A DNA stretch of 64,000 nt from Petrosia ficiformis. Its lineage: Eukaryota > Porifera > Demospongiae > Haplosclerida > Petrosiidae. Made by a program: the position numbers and the translations under genes. Each line of letters starts with the position of its first letter. The stretch's first letter is position 1. The stretch spans positions 3,287,373 through 3,351,372 of the forward strand of contig OX345650.1 of NCBI GenBank assembly GCA_947044365.1, in the 5' to 3' direction. Of this stretch, positions 45,101 through 60,565 are shown in pieces. The notes under the pieces are model-generated. The model worked only from the letters and a program-made list of their open reading frames with translations, was not told the DNA's origin and ran no database searches.

Positions 45101-48100
45101 TGTATGATTAGAATTATGGAATTACAATTAAAATTCCATTGATGTGTACATTGCACAGATTTATTCTGTGCCAAATCTTACAAAATTATTTCAATCATTA
45201 TTTTATTCCTTTGTCTCTTTCCCGCTCTGTTGTCTCTTTCTGTCTCTCTCACTCTCTCATCTTCAAATAATCCCAACAGTCTCATACATGATCACTGTAC
45301 AATTCTCCTAGTTGACAGTTCAGATGTAGGTACACTTATTCCCAGCCCTACACCAGTAGAAGATACACAACACTCTCGCTGTTCCACTGGTACACCCGAT
45401 ATCTTGACTACACCTGACTTAAATGAACGGAGGTATGATAATGTTGTTTGTTTATGAGGCCTTCGATGATGCTTAACTTTGTTTTAAGCTTACACTATCT
45501 TGTAAATATGTAGTTAATTCATCAACATATGGATGCCAGTTTCAACTTCTAATCAATGTGCCATCTGGGTCAAAGAAACAACTTGTACTGTGTCTAATAA
45601 GCTCTTTATGGGCCAATGATTCACTTATCAAAAACACCAGAAATCAGTTATTATAATGATCTGATTATGCTGGTCAAAGGCAGTTGGCTCTAACCACTCT
45701 GCTTTTGTGTGTCCACTTGGTCACCATCTATTAGATCAAAGATTTCTGGCTGTCTAAAATGAGGTTGGGTTCACATAATGACGCAACAATTGTGTTCATT
45801 GCATTGTGATAAAAGTCTGATAACTGATTGGTCAAACGCAATGAGGCTAATACAAAGATAGAATCAGATCCTATCCTCAAGTTATGTTATGTTACATCTG
45901 ACGTGCATTGACGCTACGTAAAGAAATGCAAGGCTCTGCGTCATTATGTGGACTAGATTTTAATCTGTCATTATGAATGGATTGTATTCTGTGTTTTTGA
46001 TAAGCTTATATGGTGCACCATTGGCCCAAAGAGCTTTTTATTTGGCACTGCACAGTTCTCTTTTTGGGCCAGCAGCGTAGTTAATTATGATTATATTGTC
46101 ACAACCAGCATTAACTCTAGCTAATTGGCTCAAGATGTATTCCAATGGCACACACAATAATCATTGTAGAGCAAATTTGGCCCATGCTTCAAAACTTACC
46201 AAAAATATCATTGTTGTATTATTTAATTGTATAATATTTATCTCTTTTTTTTTCAACAGCCATAGATTAGATATAATTTCACCTGAACCAACTCCACGTC
46301 CCAAGTCTTTGGACATTTCTATTTTACCTAGTGTTGTAGGAGAAGATAACATAATTCATCCTACACATTCCTCACCTTTTTCTGTACAAAGTTCATCAAG
46401 TGGAAGTTAGTTTAATGAGTAGATCATAGCACTAAACACTTAATCATTAACATGATTATAGCACCTTTTACTCTCAACTACATGTACGTGTACTGTGTAT
46501 TAGAGTTGGGCAATATTGTAGAACAATTGTTACAGTTTCTGAATTATCGGTATAATTATTGTAATTTCAACATTGTAGTAATGTAAAATGCAGCCTTGTG
46601 TGTACAGTAGGTGTTTTGAATAGCCTGAGGTGACAAAAGGTAGTAACGTACTCACTAGTATTGTGATAATGTTAATAATTATTCCCCATGATAAGTATTT
46701 CTTATTATCACTCATTCCTACTCTGTATTACTAGTTACAGACTTACAGCATCCATGTATCTACTTGTATATAATACTTCTTCCTTCTCAGTTGTGGTTTC
46801 TGACTCCCTTCATCATCACAATCTTACTTTCCCTACATCACCATCCATTATACCAAATCTTATGAACTTCCATCAATCAGTCCAGTGTCTAAAACTAGAC
46901 CTGGCTGTGATGAGGACTGAGCACCACACCAAGATGAGTGAAATACAGTTCCAACTCACTCTAGCTAAACAGACATTACAAACAGCATTGAAAGGTAATT
47001 CACTGCAACTATTGCTATTACTATGCATTTTGATATATTTGTTTCTAAACAAAATAAGTGTGACCTAATATTTGAAAAGGGACCTTCTCCTGCCATCAAT
47101 TGGTTGCCATTTTGTACCAGAAATTAATAAATTGGTATCCAGGAAGAGTCCTTAGATACCAAATTTTGTTAGATTCCTACATGTATCACAGTTTTTGATA
47201 AGCTCATATGGCACACCATTGGCCCAAAGAGCTTCTTATTTGGCACTGCATAGTTCTCTCTTTGGGCTAGATGGCGCGATTGATTATGATTATATTGTCA
47301 CTAACATCATTAATTCTTTGTTAATTGGCTCAAGATGTATTCCCAATGGTGCACACACTATCCATTATTGAGCCAATTTGGCTCATGCTTCACCACATAT
47401 CAAAAACTCTGGTTCCTATACAAAATTGCCAATTAAAGTTCACCATTTGTCATTTTGTGGGACAAGGTCCCTTTTTGAATATTAGGTTACAAATGCTCTT
47501 TTTGTACAGGTGTAAAGTCAGTTGGTAGTCCCTCATTTCGACAAGAAAGACTGGCTTTAGATGATATGAAAGAAAAATACATGAAATTGAAAAATTCAAG
47601 CAATACATTTCATGATTTCAGGTTTGTAATATGACTTGTATGTAGACTCTGATATGAACTAAACTAGAGTAATGTAAATATTATAAGCAAAAGATTTCCT
47701 ATGCATTGTTATGATCCAACATGCCATCCCATGATAGCTTTCCACCATTATATACAATGTACATGTGTACATGTACATGTATTTACTCATCATTTACCAC
47801 TTTCACTTGCATGTTGTATACAGATCAATTGATAATGACTGTTCTCCATATATTTTGTTAAGCCTAATTTGTATGTTGTTTAACCAACACAAGTAATTAA
47901 ATTATTTTCCATTATTATAGTATACTTCAAACCATTGTGGAAGGATTAAGAGTTGATGCAGTAAACAGAAGGTGTAGAGTAGACTCTGAGGAAGTGGAAA
48001 CTTTGAGAACCAACGTACAAAATGTATCAGCTAATCTTTCCAAACTACAAGGTACATGTGCATGTATAATTATGTAGGACTTTAATAGAGCTGTGCAATA

Positions 48101-51100
48101 TTGGATTAGATTAGTACAATCATGTACAGTATATCTAGTGTTAGATCTAGGGGGCGACTTGGTGCTAAAAGTTGCTTTTCCATCAGGAAAGTCACTCTTT
48201 ACAACAAGGAAAACACCTTTCTTTCACATCTTGATTACATTTTCAATCTTTCAAAATTACCATGTGCTATATTCTCTATTTAACTGGATTTAGGCAAAAA
48301 TGACACTAAGATTTGATTCTTTCCTGGGTGTTATGTGTATGCAGCCGGTACAATGAGCTAGTATTAGTGTATTGCCTTTTTCATGATAAATATTGTTTAA
48401 ATCATACGTACATGTACATGCAATGTTTATTCACTTCTGAGTCTTGACAAAAAGGTCTCCCTCTAATAAATTTCTAGATTTAACCTATCTGTATATTCCA
48501 ATCATGAAGCCTTTTTAGCCACGCCTACAAGCCTACATGTATATCTGTATATCCCGATATCAATAATCTATAAAATAATACCGTTGTCTGTCTGTCTGTC
48601 TGTCACAAATTCCCTCGCAACAAAGACCCAGAAAATTATGCGTTGACATGTGCACATTGACGTGACGTAATAAAATGAGGCATTGACAGTAAATTTGACA
48701 TTTGTGCATGCTTTGAGAAAAGATGGAGACAATAGTAGAAAGAGAGTTCAGGAGATCTTTGGATAGAGATAGACATAGACAAACACAGACAAGACTAACT
48801 AATATGGAGAGAAGCCAAGCTAACATATAACCAGCTAACATGTAGTGTACTATACACTTAGAAGGTACTACGCATGCCTAGGTTAAACTGCCAAAGGCAG
48901 TATTAAGTTAGTTTATATAATTATGATATTTTGTTAAGTATTGCAATTTCCCAAAATGATATTTCAGTCCTTTACTCAGTACTGAGTATCTTTTGAGCAA
49001 ATAGATAGCTAATTATTGTTACTAATTAAAGGAGAAGAGCAATACATATTACAATGTGTATCACAAAATAAACTTATGTACGGCTTGATGGCTGGATGGA
49101 TGGATTGCTGTCCATCACTTTCTAGCTTTCTCTTTCTCCTTAGATCTTTATATACCAATGGAAGCAAGACTAAAAGATGTCATGAAACAAGAACTACAAG
49201 TAATAGTTACCGATGAGAGGTGAGAAGGAGTACTATCATTTATTTATATCTGATGTTGAATCCATGTTCCCTATTTTCAAATAGTTTTGTTGAACAGGAG
49301 GCAGAAAAGTTAACAGAAGCAGTGGATACATGTGCAGGACTCTCACAGACACTTGAAATGCTTCAACAGTATGTTATGCATTTTACTTGAAGCACACATA
49401 TAGGCTGTAGTACATGTACATTATCAAGAGCATGATATAATTGAGACCACACCCAGCCCAGCCCCATCCAACACTGCAGACACCTAGGTGTCGGACAGCA
49501 CCGACAGGTGCCACCTGTCTGAAGACTCTTTATATAATTTCATGTTTGTTTTTGTATTCTTTACATTTATACCCTGATGAAGGCTGTTGATTAGAACAGC
49601 CGAAACGTTGGTATATCTATAATAATATATTGATTGGTGAAAAAGAAAAAGATAAATAAACTATGAGTTATCCCAGTCATTATGGATTATTCTATCAAGA
49701 GCGTGGTTTTCACCATAGCATTCTCTGTCTCTTTCTGTCTCTCTCTGTCTCTCTCTGTCTCTCTGTCTCTCTCTCTCTCTTTCAGACTTGCAGTTTTTCA
49801 GAGACAGAGGTCACCTCATATCCCAATATTTGAAGCAGTACCAGAACCAGATAGACAAGCCGTACTCGACAGCATCATTAGTATTAGTCCTAATCACAAA
49901 GAGAGAGTACAATCTCTACAAATGGCTGAATCTGTTCAACAGAAGAGAAAACATGAACTAAGTCCAAGCATGAGAGCTTTGAGAAAGTTTGAGAGTTCCT
50001 TAATAGAGCAGCAGAATAAATTACGTCCTACAGGAAGAATGGATATCATTGAGAATCAGAGAGATTGGAAGGTGAAGTCATTTTATATGGAAGAAAAGGT
50101 CCAGCGACAAAAAGAAATAGAAGAAGAATTGAAACTTGCAGAAGAAGTAAAAGCTAAAAAACGCGAGAAGGAGATTGAGGAAGTGAAGAGAAAATTAAAG
50201 TTTCAGGAGGAAAAGTTGAAACTTGAAGAAGCTAAGAAACAAAATGAATTAAAGGAAGAGAGGAGGAAATTGGAAGAAGAACGCAAAAAGCAAGAGGAGG
50301 AAAGAATTAAACTACAGGAACAACGTAAGAAACAAGAAGAGGAACAGAAAAGGTTAGAGGAAGAAATTAAAAAACAGGAAGAAGAGAGGAAAAAAATTGA
50401 AGAAATGAAGAAACAAGAAGAGAGAAATAGGATTGAACTAGAAAGAAGGAAACAGTTAGAAGAGAAGTTGAAGTTTGAAATTAAAAAAGAAGAAAGAAGG
50501 AAGTTAGAAGAACAAGAAGCTTGGAAAAACTATGTAAGTAGTGATGACAGCCCAGAGTCAAAAGCAAAGAAACAAGAAATACTTTGGAGACAAATTCACC
50601 AACAAGCTCAAATAGAATTAGAAGATGAAGAGAAGAAGAAAGCAGATAGGGAGAGAAAGAGACAACAGATTAGCCAACAAATTATAATGGATAGTTTACA
50701 TGGACTTCATACACCAGGTGGTACTCCAATAGTTCAGAGAAGAGAATCACCAAGGACTATTCGCAACAGGAACACTATTGGAAACTTTAATGAGTTAGAA
50801 AGTATTCAACAATTTCCATCTCCTACTCTTCCACATTCAAGTGGATCTAGTTCTAATCGTGATCTAAATTCTATTGATTCATCTCTTTATTCTCAAAAAT
50901 CATTGCATGATAATCGATTACGATTAGGACCCAGTTTGAGTACAGAGCTAAGAAAAACAGAGAATTGCTATGACACACTACAAAAACTTTTTAGTTCAGA
51001 CGAGAGCATTGGTACAAAACAAAATCAGTATGACACTCCATGGAATAGTAAGAAGTTGCCCTTAACAACCCAACGCCATGGATCTCTGGGTACCAATGAT

Positions 51101-51622
51101 TTTAAGCATAAGAGAAATAAATCAGATATCCAAGAGTCATTCAATGAACATGATTTTCAACATCCTCATATGAATGCACGAGAACACACGACACCTTCAC
51201 CTGGAAATCATTTGCAAACATCTCGAAGTCCTTCGTTATCAATAACGCCACCATTGAATGTTCCAGAAAAAGTGTCAAAGCAAACAACTACACAATTACC
51301 ATTTCAACAGCACCAAAGCAAACCATATGAAGAAATTACCATACCAGTCTGTCCAATTTCACGTCGTTATAGTCCCTCCACAGCTCAGGTAAATCCTTTG
51401 GACCAAAAGCTTCAATCAAAGAGTCCATCATTTCATGTTAAAGAGAATGGCCATCTTCCTCCATATTCCCAACCACTTGTTTCAAATGTTCATAATTCTC
51501 CCTCCCTTCATTCTTTTGCTGGATCCTCTCGTCAACGAAGCAATACAACTAATTCTCGTGTAACACAATATCCTATTAACAAATTACCTGATAAACCTAG
51601 ACACACAGTATCTTATGTTTAG
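39146..51622 (+). CDS. SKT/SRCIN1 (p140Cap)-like scaffold protein
   Basis: Eleven exons: 39146-39289, 42895-43033, 44887-45073, 45280-45432, 46260-46405, 46791-46994, 47510-47621, 47921-48051, 49144-49219, 49285-49368, 49786-51622. All join in frame, giving about 1070 aa. Exons 3-4 encode TLSTVRQLFINLF, SVLKSPNWHLFLLD, SLDSVR and HDHCTILLVD. This is the pattern of the N-terminal domain of vertebrate SKT (KIAA1217) and p140Cap (SRCIN1): TVRALFV, LKSPN, a short strand, then a D/R-rich turn. Exon 6 (KMSEIQFQLTLAKQTLQTALKG) matches their coiled segment before the TGLVQTAL-like motif. Exon 11 adds a long charged helix of KLEEERKKQEEE type (about residues 550-760) and a Ser/Pro/Gln-rich tail. Vertebrate members are cytoskeletal scaffolds that bind Src-pathway and cortical proteins. 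The frame is open upstream of the chosen Met to the acceptor at 39122, so the N-terminus may extend. Exon 5's donor (GA|GTTAGT region, 46406) is the least certain. Confidence 0.8.
40230..40262. repeat. (ACATGT)n palindromic tract
   Basis: Five or more consecutive ACATGT units. Shorter runs of the same hexamer recur throughout the window (for example 2168, 36945, 38210, 43165, 44550). Confidence 0.9.
40797..41010 (+). mobile_element. Degraded hAT-like MITE, family M1
   Basis: Begins TGTTGTTTTAGTTAACTA like other M1 copies and keeps 'ttttagtaaggca' and 'gggcactattt-gttggttaacta'. The right end has decayed. It lies in intron 1 of the SKT-like gene. Confidence 0.6.
41478..41655 (+). repeat. Dispersed repeat family R3, copy 1
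   Basis: Shares 'catatggcacaccattggc', 'aaagagcttcttatttggca', 'aattggctcaagatgtat' and 'atcaaaaactctg' with 45991-46207 and 47190-47409. The ends of the fullest copy (AGTTTTTGATA and TATCAAAAACT) form an inverted repeat, suggesting a MITE. Confidence 0.75.
42425..42775. repeat. Fold-back repeat
   Basis: The left arm (about 42425-42590) and right arm (about 42600-42775) are inverse copies: 'gggttatatcaggatgtttt' against 'aaacatcctgatataaccc', and 'gtggtttgtataagt' against 'acttatacaaaccac'. A related single arm occurs at 40580-40690. Probably a fold-back or MITE-type element. Confidence 0.75.
43153..43560. repeat. Minisatellite, about 60-bp unit
   Basis: About six units contain 'acatgatacaattaatacca', 'ctggaggtacaaaatca' and 'gtagttacatgtacatgta'. 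Units vary in the length of the ACATGT part, and one lacks 'caattaatac'. It lies in intron 2 of the SKT-like gene. ORFs read from it are artefacts. Confidence 0.9.
43561..44886 (+). other. Remainder of intron 2 of the SKT-like gene
   Basis: AT-rich, with palindromic (TATA)/(AATTATAATTATA) runs around 43950-44015 and an ACATGTA-rich stretch at 44525-44655. No exon or recognised element. Confidence 0.5.
45991..46207 (+). repeat. Dispersed repeat family R3, copy 2
   Basis: Same order of shared blocks as 47190-47409 (for example 'ggcccaaagagctt', 'aattggctcaagatgtatt'). It lies in intron 4 of the SKT-like gene, directly before exon 5. The remaining 45433-45990 of this intron shows no feature. 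Confidence 0.75.
47190..47409 (+). repeat. Dispersed repeat family R3, copy 3
   Basis: The most complete copy: ends AGTTTTTGATAAG and CATATCAAAAACT, about 220 bp. It lies in intron 6 of the SKT-like gene. An ORF of 67 codons crossing it is not credible. Confidence 0.75.
48565..48910 (+). repeat. Dispersed repeat family R2, copy 2
   Basis: Same start (ATCTATAAAATAATACCGTT with (GTCT)n), middle and end ('ccaaaggcagtattaagtta') as 38227-38815, without the internal duplication. It lies in intron 8 of the SKT-like gene. Confidence 0.75.
49568..49615 (+). ncRNA. Hammerhead-ribozyme-like motif, Penelope type
   Basis: Reads TATACC-CTGATGA-A-GGCTGTT-gattag-AACAGCC-GAAA-CGTT-GGTATA. Stem I is TATACC (49568-49573) with GGTATA (49610-49615). 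The core CTGATGA is at 49574-49580. Stem II is 7 bp (49582-49588 with 49595-49601). GAAA is at 49602-49605, then a one-base-pair stem III and a GTT cleavage triplet before 49610. A minimal stem III is typical of type I hammerheads carried by Penelope-like retroelements. One extra A (49581) between the core and stem II departs from the consensus, so activity is not certain. It lies in intron 10 of the SKT-like gene. No Penelope reverse transcriptase is visible nearby. Confidence 0.75.
49729..49784 (+). repeat. (TCTG/TC)n microsatellite at a splice acceptor
   Basis: A CT-rich repeat runs directly into the TTTCAG acceptor (49785) of the last exon of the SKT-like gene and forms its polypyrimidine tract. 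The in-frame ORF extending upstream through it (SVSLSLSV...) is not expected to be translated. Confidence 0.85.
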
Positions 51623-52318
51623 ATGTGATACTGCCAAATTGATGTAAAAACAATTTGATTTATTTCACTTTTTTTCTACGATTTATCATAAGTTAGAAAT
51701 TTTGTCTTGTAAATTCTAATTTTTATTCCATTATTGTAATCAAATTTCTTAATTTCTCACTCTATTACTGTAAAATTTGTTTATAAGAGTATTGTAATAC
51801 TGTAATGAATGAATCATCTTTTTTGGTTCTGTTGGTTTATTGTTATCAATCAAAACTAGTGTGACAGCTGGCATGAAGTATTACACCACTAGCTGGTTTA
51901 TGCTCATTTGTGTTGTAACTGCACACACAATAATTAACTATGAGTATTATAACTACTTGTAATATTTGCGAGACTTGTTGATTACATACACTCAATTACA
52001 ATGCAAAGTAGCTAGTGAGCTAAAACTGCAAGTACCTCCAAGCATGCTCTGTATATAAATGAAAAATGTTTTATACAATAAAGAAAGGGATATCAAAACC
52101 GAAACGTATGCAAAGAAGATTGGGATTGTACCGTAGGAAGGGTCACTTGTGTCATACCTCAATTTAATTAAACAGACCACTTTTTATATAGCACTACATA
52201 AATACCCACACTACTGTGAATAGCAAATTGGTGGTACATCGATGGTACTATTAGTAGTAGCTATAGTAATATAACTTTAATATTTATGAATATTCATGAT
52301 AAGAACACACACTCAATC
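51623..52318. other. Convergent intergenic region
   Basis: The 3' ends of the SKT-like gene (+) and SRCR gene 1 (-) face each other. AT-rich, no ORF or element recognised. An ATTAAA-like signal for the minus-strand gene lies about 40 bp beyond its stop. Confidence 0.5.
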
Positions 52319-57452
<5,134 letters not shown>

Positions 57453-58316
57453 TGTTTCTTTACGTAGAACGTCCGTATTGACTGACGCCCACACGTCGAT
57501 TATTGCGCGGTCTGGTGGCTGCACTGCAGTGGTCCCTCGATTTCATGAGATGTCCAAAATGAAGTAATCTCAGTATACCAGTGTTGATCCAGGATAATAT
57601 AAACTTGTAAACAACTACTACATTTAATAATGATCACAACATTATGACTTGAAATTCATTAGAATTAAATAATTATTTCTGTAATTATGTGCAGAGGAAC
57701 ATTTGGGCTGGCTACTGTACACAGGTGTGGTTTAGATTAGTTACTCTCCATAAATATACTACATTTGTAATTATAGTCAAAATTATAACTTAATTGCATA
57801 ATTTAACACTGAAAGCTATGATCAATCATACATGTTGTTATGACTGCACAATAACATACTTGTACTCAATTACTTGCTCTTCTATTTCATTACCCTTCTA
57901 ATATGTTTTAATTAAGTGATTATATAGATATCCAAACCTTATTTAATGTAACATGATATATTAGACAGAATAGCTGGTACAAGTATTAAATTATAAGTTG
58001 TACTCTATATTCCTTGCAACAATACTAACCAATAAATATTATTTAAACAATTGTTTTCCACAGTGATGCATGTATAATTATTCTGGCTATTAATGTTCTT
58101 CAACAATTCACTTATTTATTTATAACCAGACATGATACCCTATTTGATGCATTCTTCAAAACTAATTTCAAAAAATACTTACTGGCACTTCTGTATGATG
58201 ATTATCACCCCTAATTATAAATACATTTACTTATTGCTTCTTAGCTCAGTGAATAATCATGCATGCTATATATGCATACATATATATAATTATATATATA
58301 TATATATATATATGTA

Positions 58317-58350
<34 letters not shown>

Positions 58351-58378
58351 ATGTCTGACAGTTTTGACAACAGGATTA

Positions 58379-59277
58379 AAACATCACTGCAAAAATAAAA
58401 TTTTTGAAATAACTAATTCATTTGTTAGTACAGTTGCAAGAAAATTGTAATTTAATTGGTCGTGTAGTTTGTTATGACTGCATGGTGACATATAATATAC
58501 ATGTACTTATAGTAATTATAATCCAAGTATAATGCAATAATTGCAGTTTCAGTTTCTTTATATGGTCTAATTAATTAACAAAGAAGCAGAATAAATATTT
58601 TAATTAAATCACTTTAGGTTTCCAAACCTTATTATGCACATATTAGACGTGATATTTGATTAGTTATCATGCAGTCAGTCATAACATCCTGTATGACTAA
58701 CTAAATTATAATTTGTATCCTTATCACTATACTAGCAAGTACATTGTGCCTGCCGCAGGGGCAAACTTTTCCGTTAATTAATTATTCATCATGGTTATTT
58801 CCTGCAATGTATATGTACACACAAATGTACATGTACGTATTCTACTGAGTGGCTACAAGACCATACGGAGTCTAAACCCGAGTTCTTTTCTAGTTTCTTC
58901 TTTATAGTTTCATAAACAAGTAATTAAATATAAAAAATAAATATAGAATTATAAAAAATGGGGGGGAGGGTGGTTCTATACCTCTCTATAGCCCCATGCT
59001 ACTATTATGACTGCATGATAAAAGATACTTTTACTGCAATCAAATATCATGTTCAATATCTCATATTAGATGCACAAAGAAACCTAAAATGATTTATTTA
59101 AAATGTTATTCTGCTTCTTTGTATATCTAATAGACAGAATAAGGATAATTTAAATTGGATTATAATTACATGTATGTCACCATGCAGTCATAACAACCTA
59201 AACAACCAATTAAATTACAATTTCCAGAAACTGTACTAACTAGTTGTTTTAACAATTTTATTTTTGCAGTGTTGAGT
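58379..59277. mobile_element. Large fold-back element
   Basis: The left arm starts near CACTGCAAAAATAAAATTTT, and the right arm ends with the inverse, ATTTTATTTTTGCAGTG. Both arms contain inverse versions of 'gttatgactgcatggtgaca', 'gaagcagaataa' and 'tttaggtttc' spread over 250-300 bp. A third arm-like copy at about 57800-58075 is in the same orientation as the right arm. No ORF; the class is unknown. Confidence 0.7.
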
Positions 59278-59611
59278 ATAATGTATACCTTTTTAAAAAT
59301 AACAAATTATCAAGTTAGGGATGATTGGTATATAGAAACTAGCAAAAATCATACTACTAATGACCCTTAGATCGAATCATTACAGACACTATTACTATTA
59401 CCAATTTGTTATATGGCTTGATGATAAATACATATGTAGTATACTTTTAACGGACAGTAGAATCAAGTATAACAAACAAGCAAATTTCCATTAAATATAC
59501 ACTGGTAATATTAAGTCTTTAATCTTTCTTTATAGACACATATCTTTGATATTAAGCATTTCCATGACTCACAAGATCTTCTATATGGCTAGAAAGTATC
59601 ACTAAAGTAGA

Positions 59612-59862
59612 GAACTGTCGTGGATGGTGAGGGGGCATAGCCCCCTTCAAACCCCCATTAATGGGAGGACACCCCCTTTTAAATTTCCCCCATGCTAGGC
59701 CAAAAACTGGCCAAAACACCATCAACTTTTTAACCCATTTTCATGGGCTAATGCCTAACAACAATTACAAACATTTTGAGTGCTTTGTAATGCTAGAAAC
59801 ACACTCCGAACTCCAAAGGATCAAATGTCACATATATGTAACATCAGTCCTCTAAGGGCTAA
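59612..59862 (+). repeat. Partial copy of the 29244-29850 piggyBac-like element
   Basis: Matches its right half: a GGGGGCATAGCCCCC hairpin, 'ggacacccccttt', 'aaaccatcaac', 'aaatgtcacatatatgt', 'atcagt-ctctaaggg'. The left half is missing. The right end continues into ttaattaa. Confidence 0.75.
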
Positions 59863-60312
59863 TTAATTAATTAAAAAGATAATAAATTTAAACTGAAAAA
59901 ATATTCCTTTCAAGAACTGAAATACATTTCTATATTTGTGAAGCTATTAAAGTAGTTTTAGCACAAATACAAATTTATTTTAAATAAAATTCAGTTTAAC
60001 AATTTTCGTACTGTTTTGTTTCTTGACATAGACAACAAATACTTTAGCCACTAACGACAACCTGCTTACAATAGGACACCATTTGTAATCTACCACACCC
60101 ATAGAAGGAAAACACAGATAAACTATACTTATGTAGGGTTGTTATATGGAAGTTATTAGTTTAATTTTGTTGCTAAAGTACTTTCCCATTCTTGTTTATG
60201 GAGTGCCGTTTGTGTCAAAATTATTTTATAGTGGAACTCCATACTTGTTCGTGTGCTTTTTTACTTTTGATATCATTTTTTTAAAATGTTTTTATTATTC
60301 TTGTATATATAG

Positions 60313-60356
<44 letters not shown>

Positions 60357-60471
60357 TATATGTATATATACTGCACCAGCTCACTATGAGGGTGTGGCTG
60401 GGATGAGTTGTACAAACCTAGCCTTTGTATGGTAATATGAAAGTTTTTCATTAATATCATGAATATTCATG

Positions 60472-60476
<5 letters not shown>

Positions 60477-60543
<67 letters not shown>
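60477..60543. repeat. (CA)n microsatellite
   Basis: A pure CA run of about 33 units, 3' of SRCR gene 2. It is absent at the matching place behind SRCR gene 1 (52310), apart from a short 'acacacac'. Confidence 0.95.
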
Positions 60544-60546
<3 letters not shown>

Positions 60547-60565
60547 AGATTAATCAATGATTATT

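Larger units (their letters stand above)
57453..60565. other. Spacer between the two SRCR genes
   Basis: Contains the promoter of SRCR gene 1 (right of 57452, no motif assigned), a large fold-back repeat (58379-59277) with a related single arm near 57800-58075, (AT)n(GT)n at 58277-58347, a repeat related to the piggyBac-like element (59612-59862), an (AT)n at 60316-60361 and a (CA)n at 60477-60543. No gene recognised. Confidence 0.6.

Noticed and set aside
49682..49785. Extension of the last SKT-like exon upstream to the first ATG (YSIKSVVFTIAFSV...)
   Set aside because: The extension is a CT microsatellite, and a good acceptor at 49785 joins in phase with exon 10, so the hydrophobic start is not a signal peptide.
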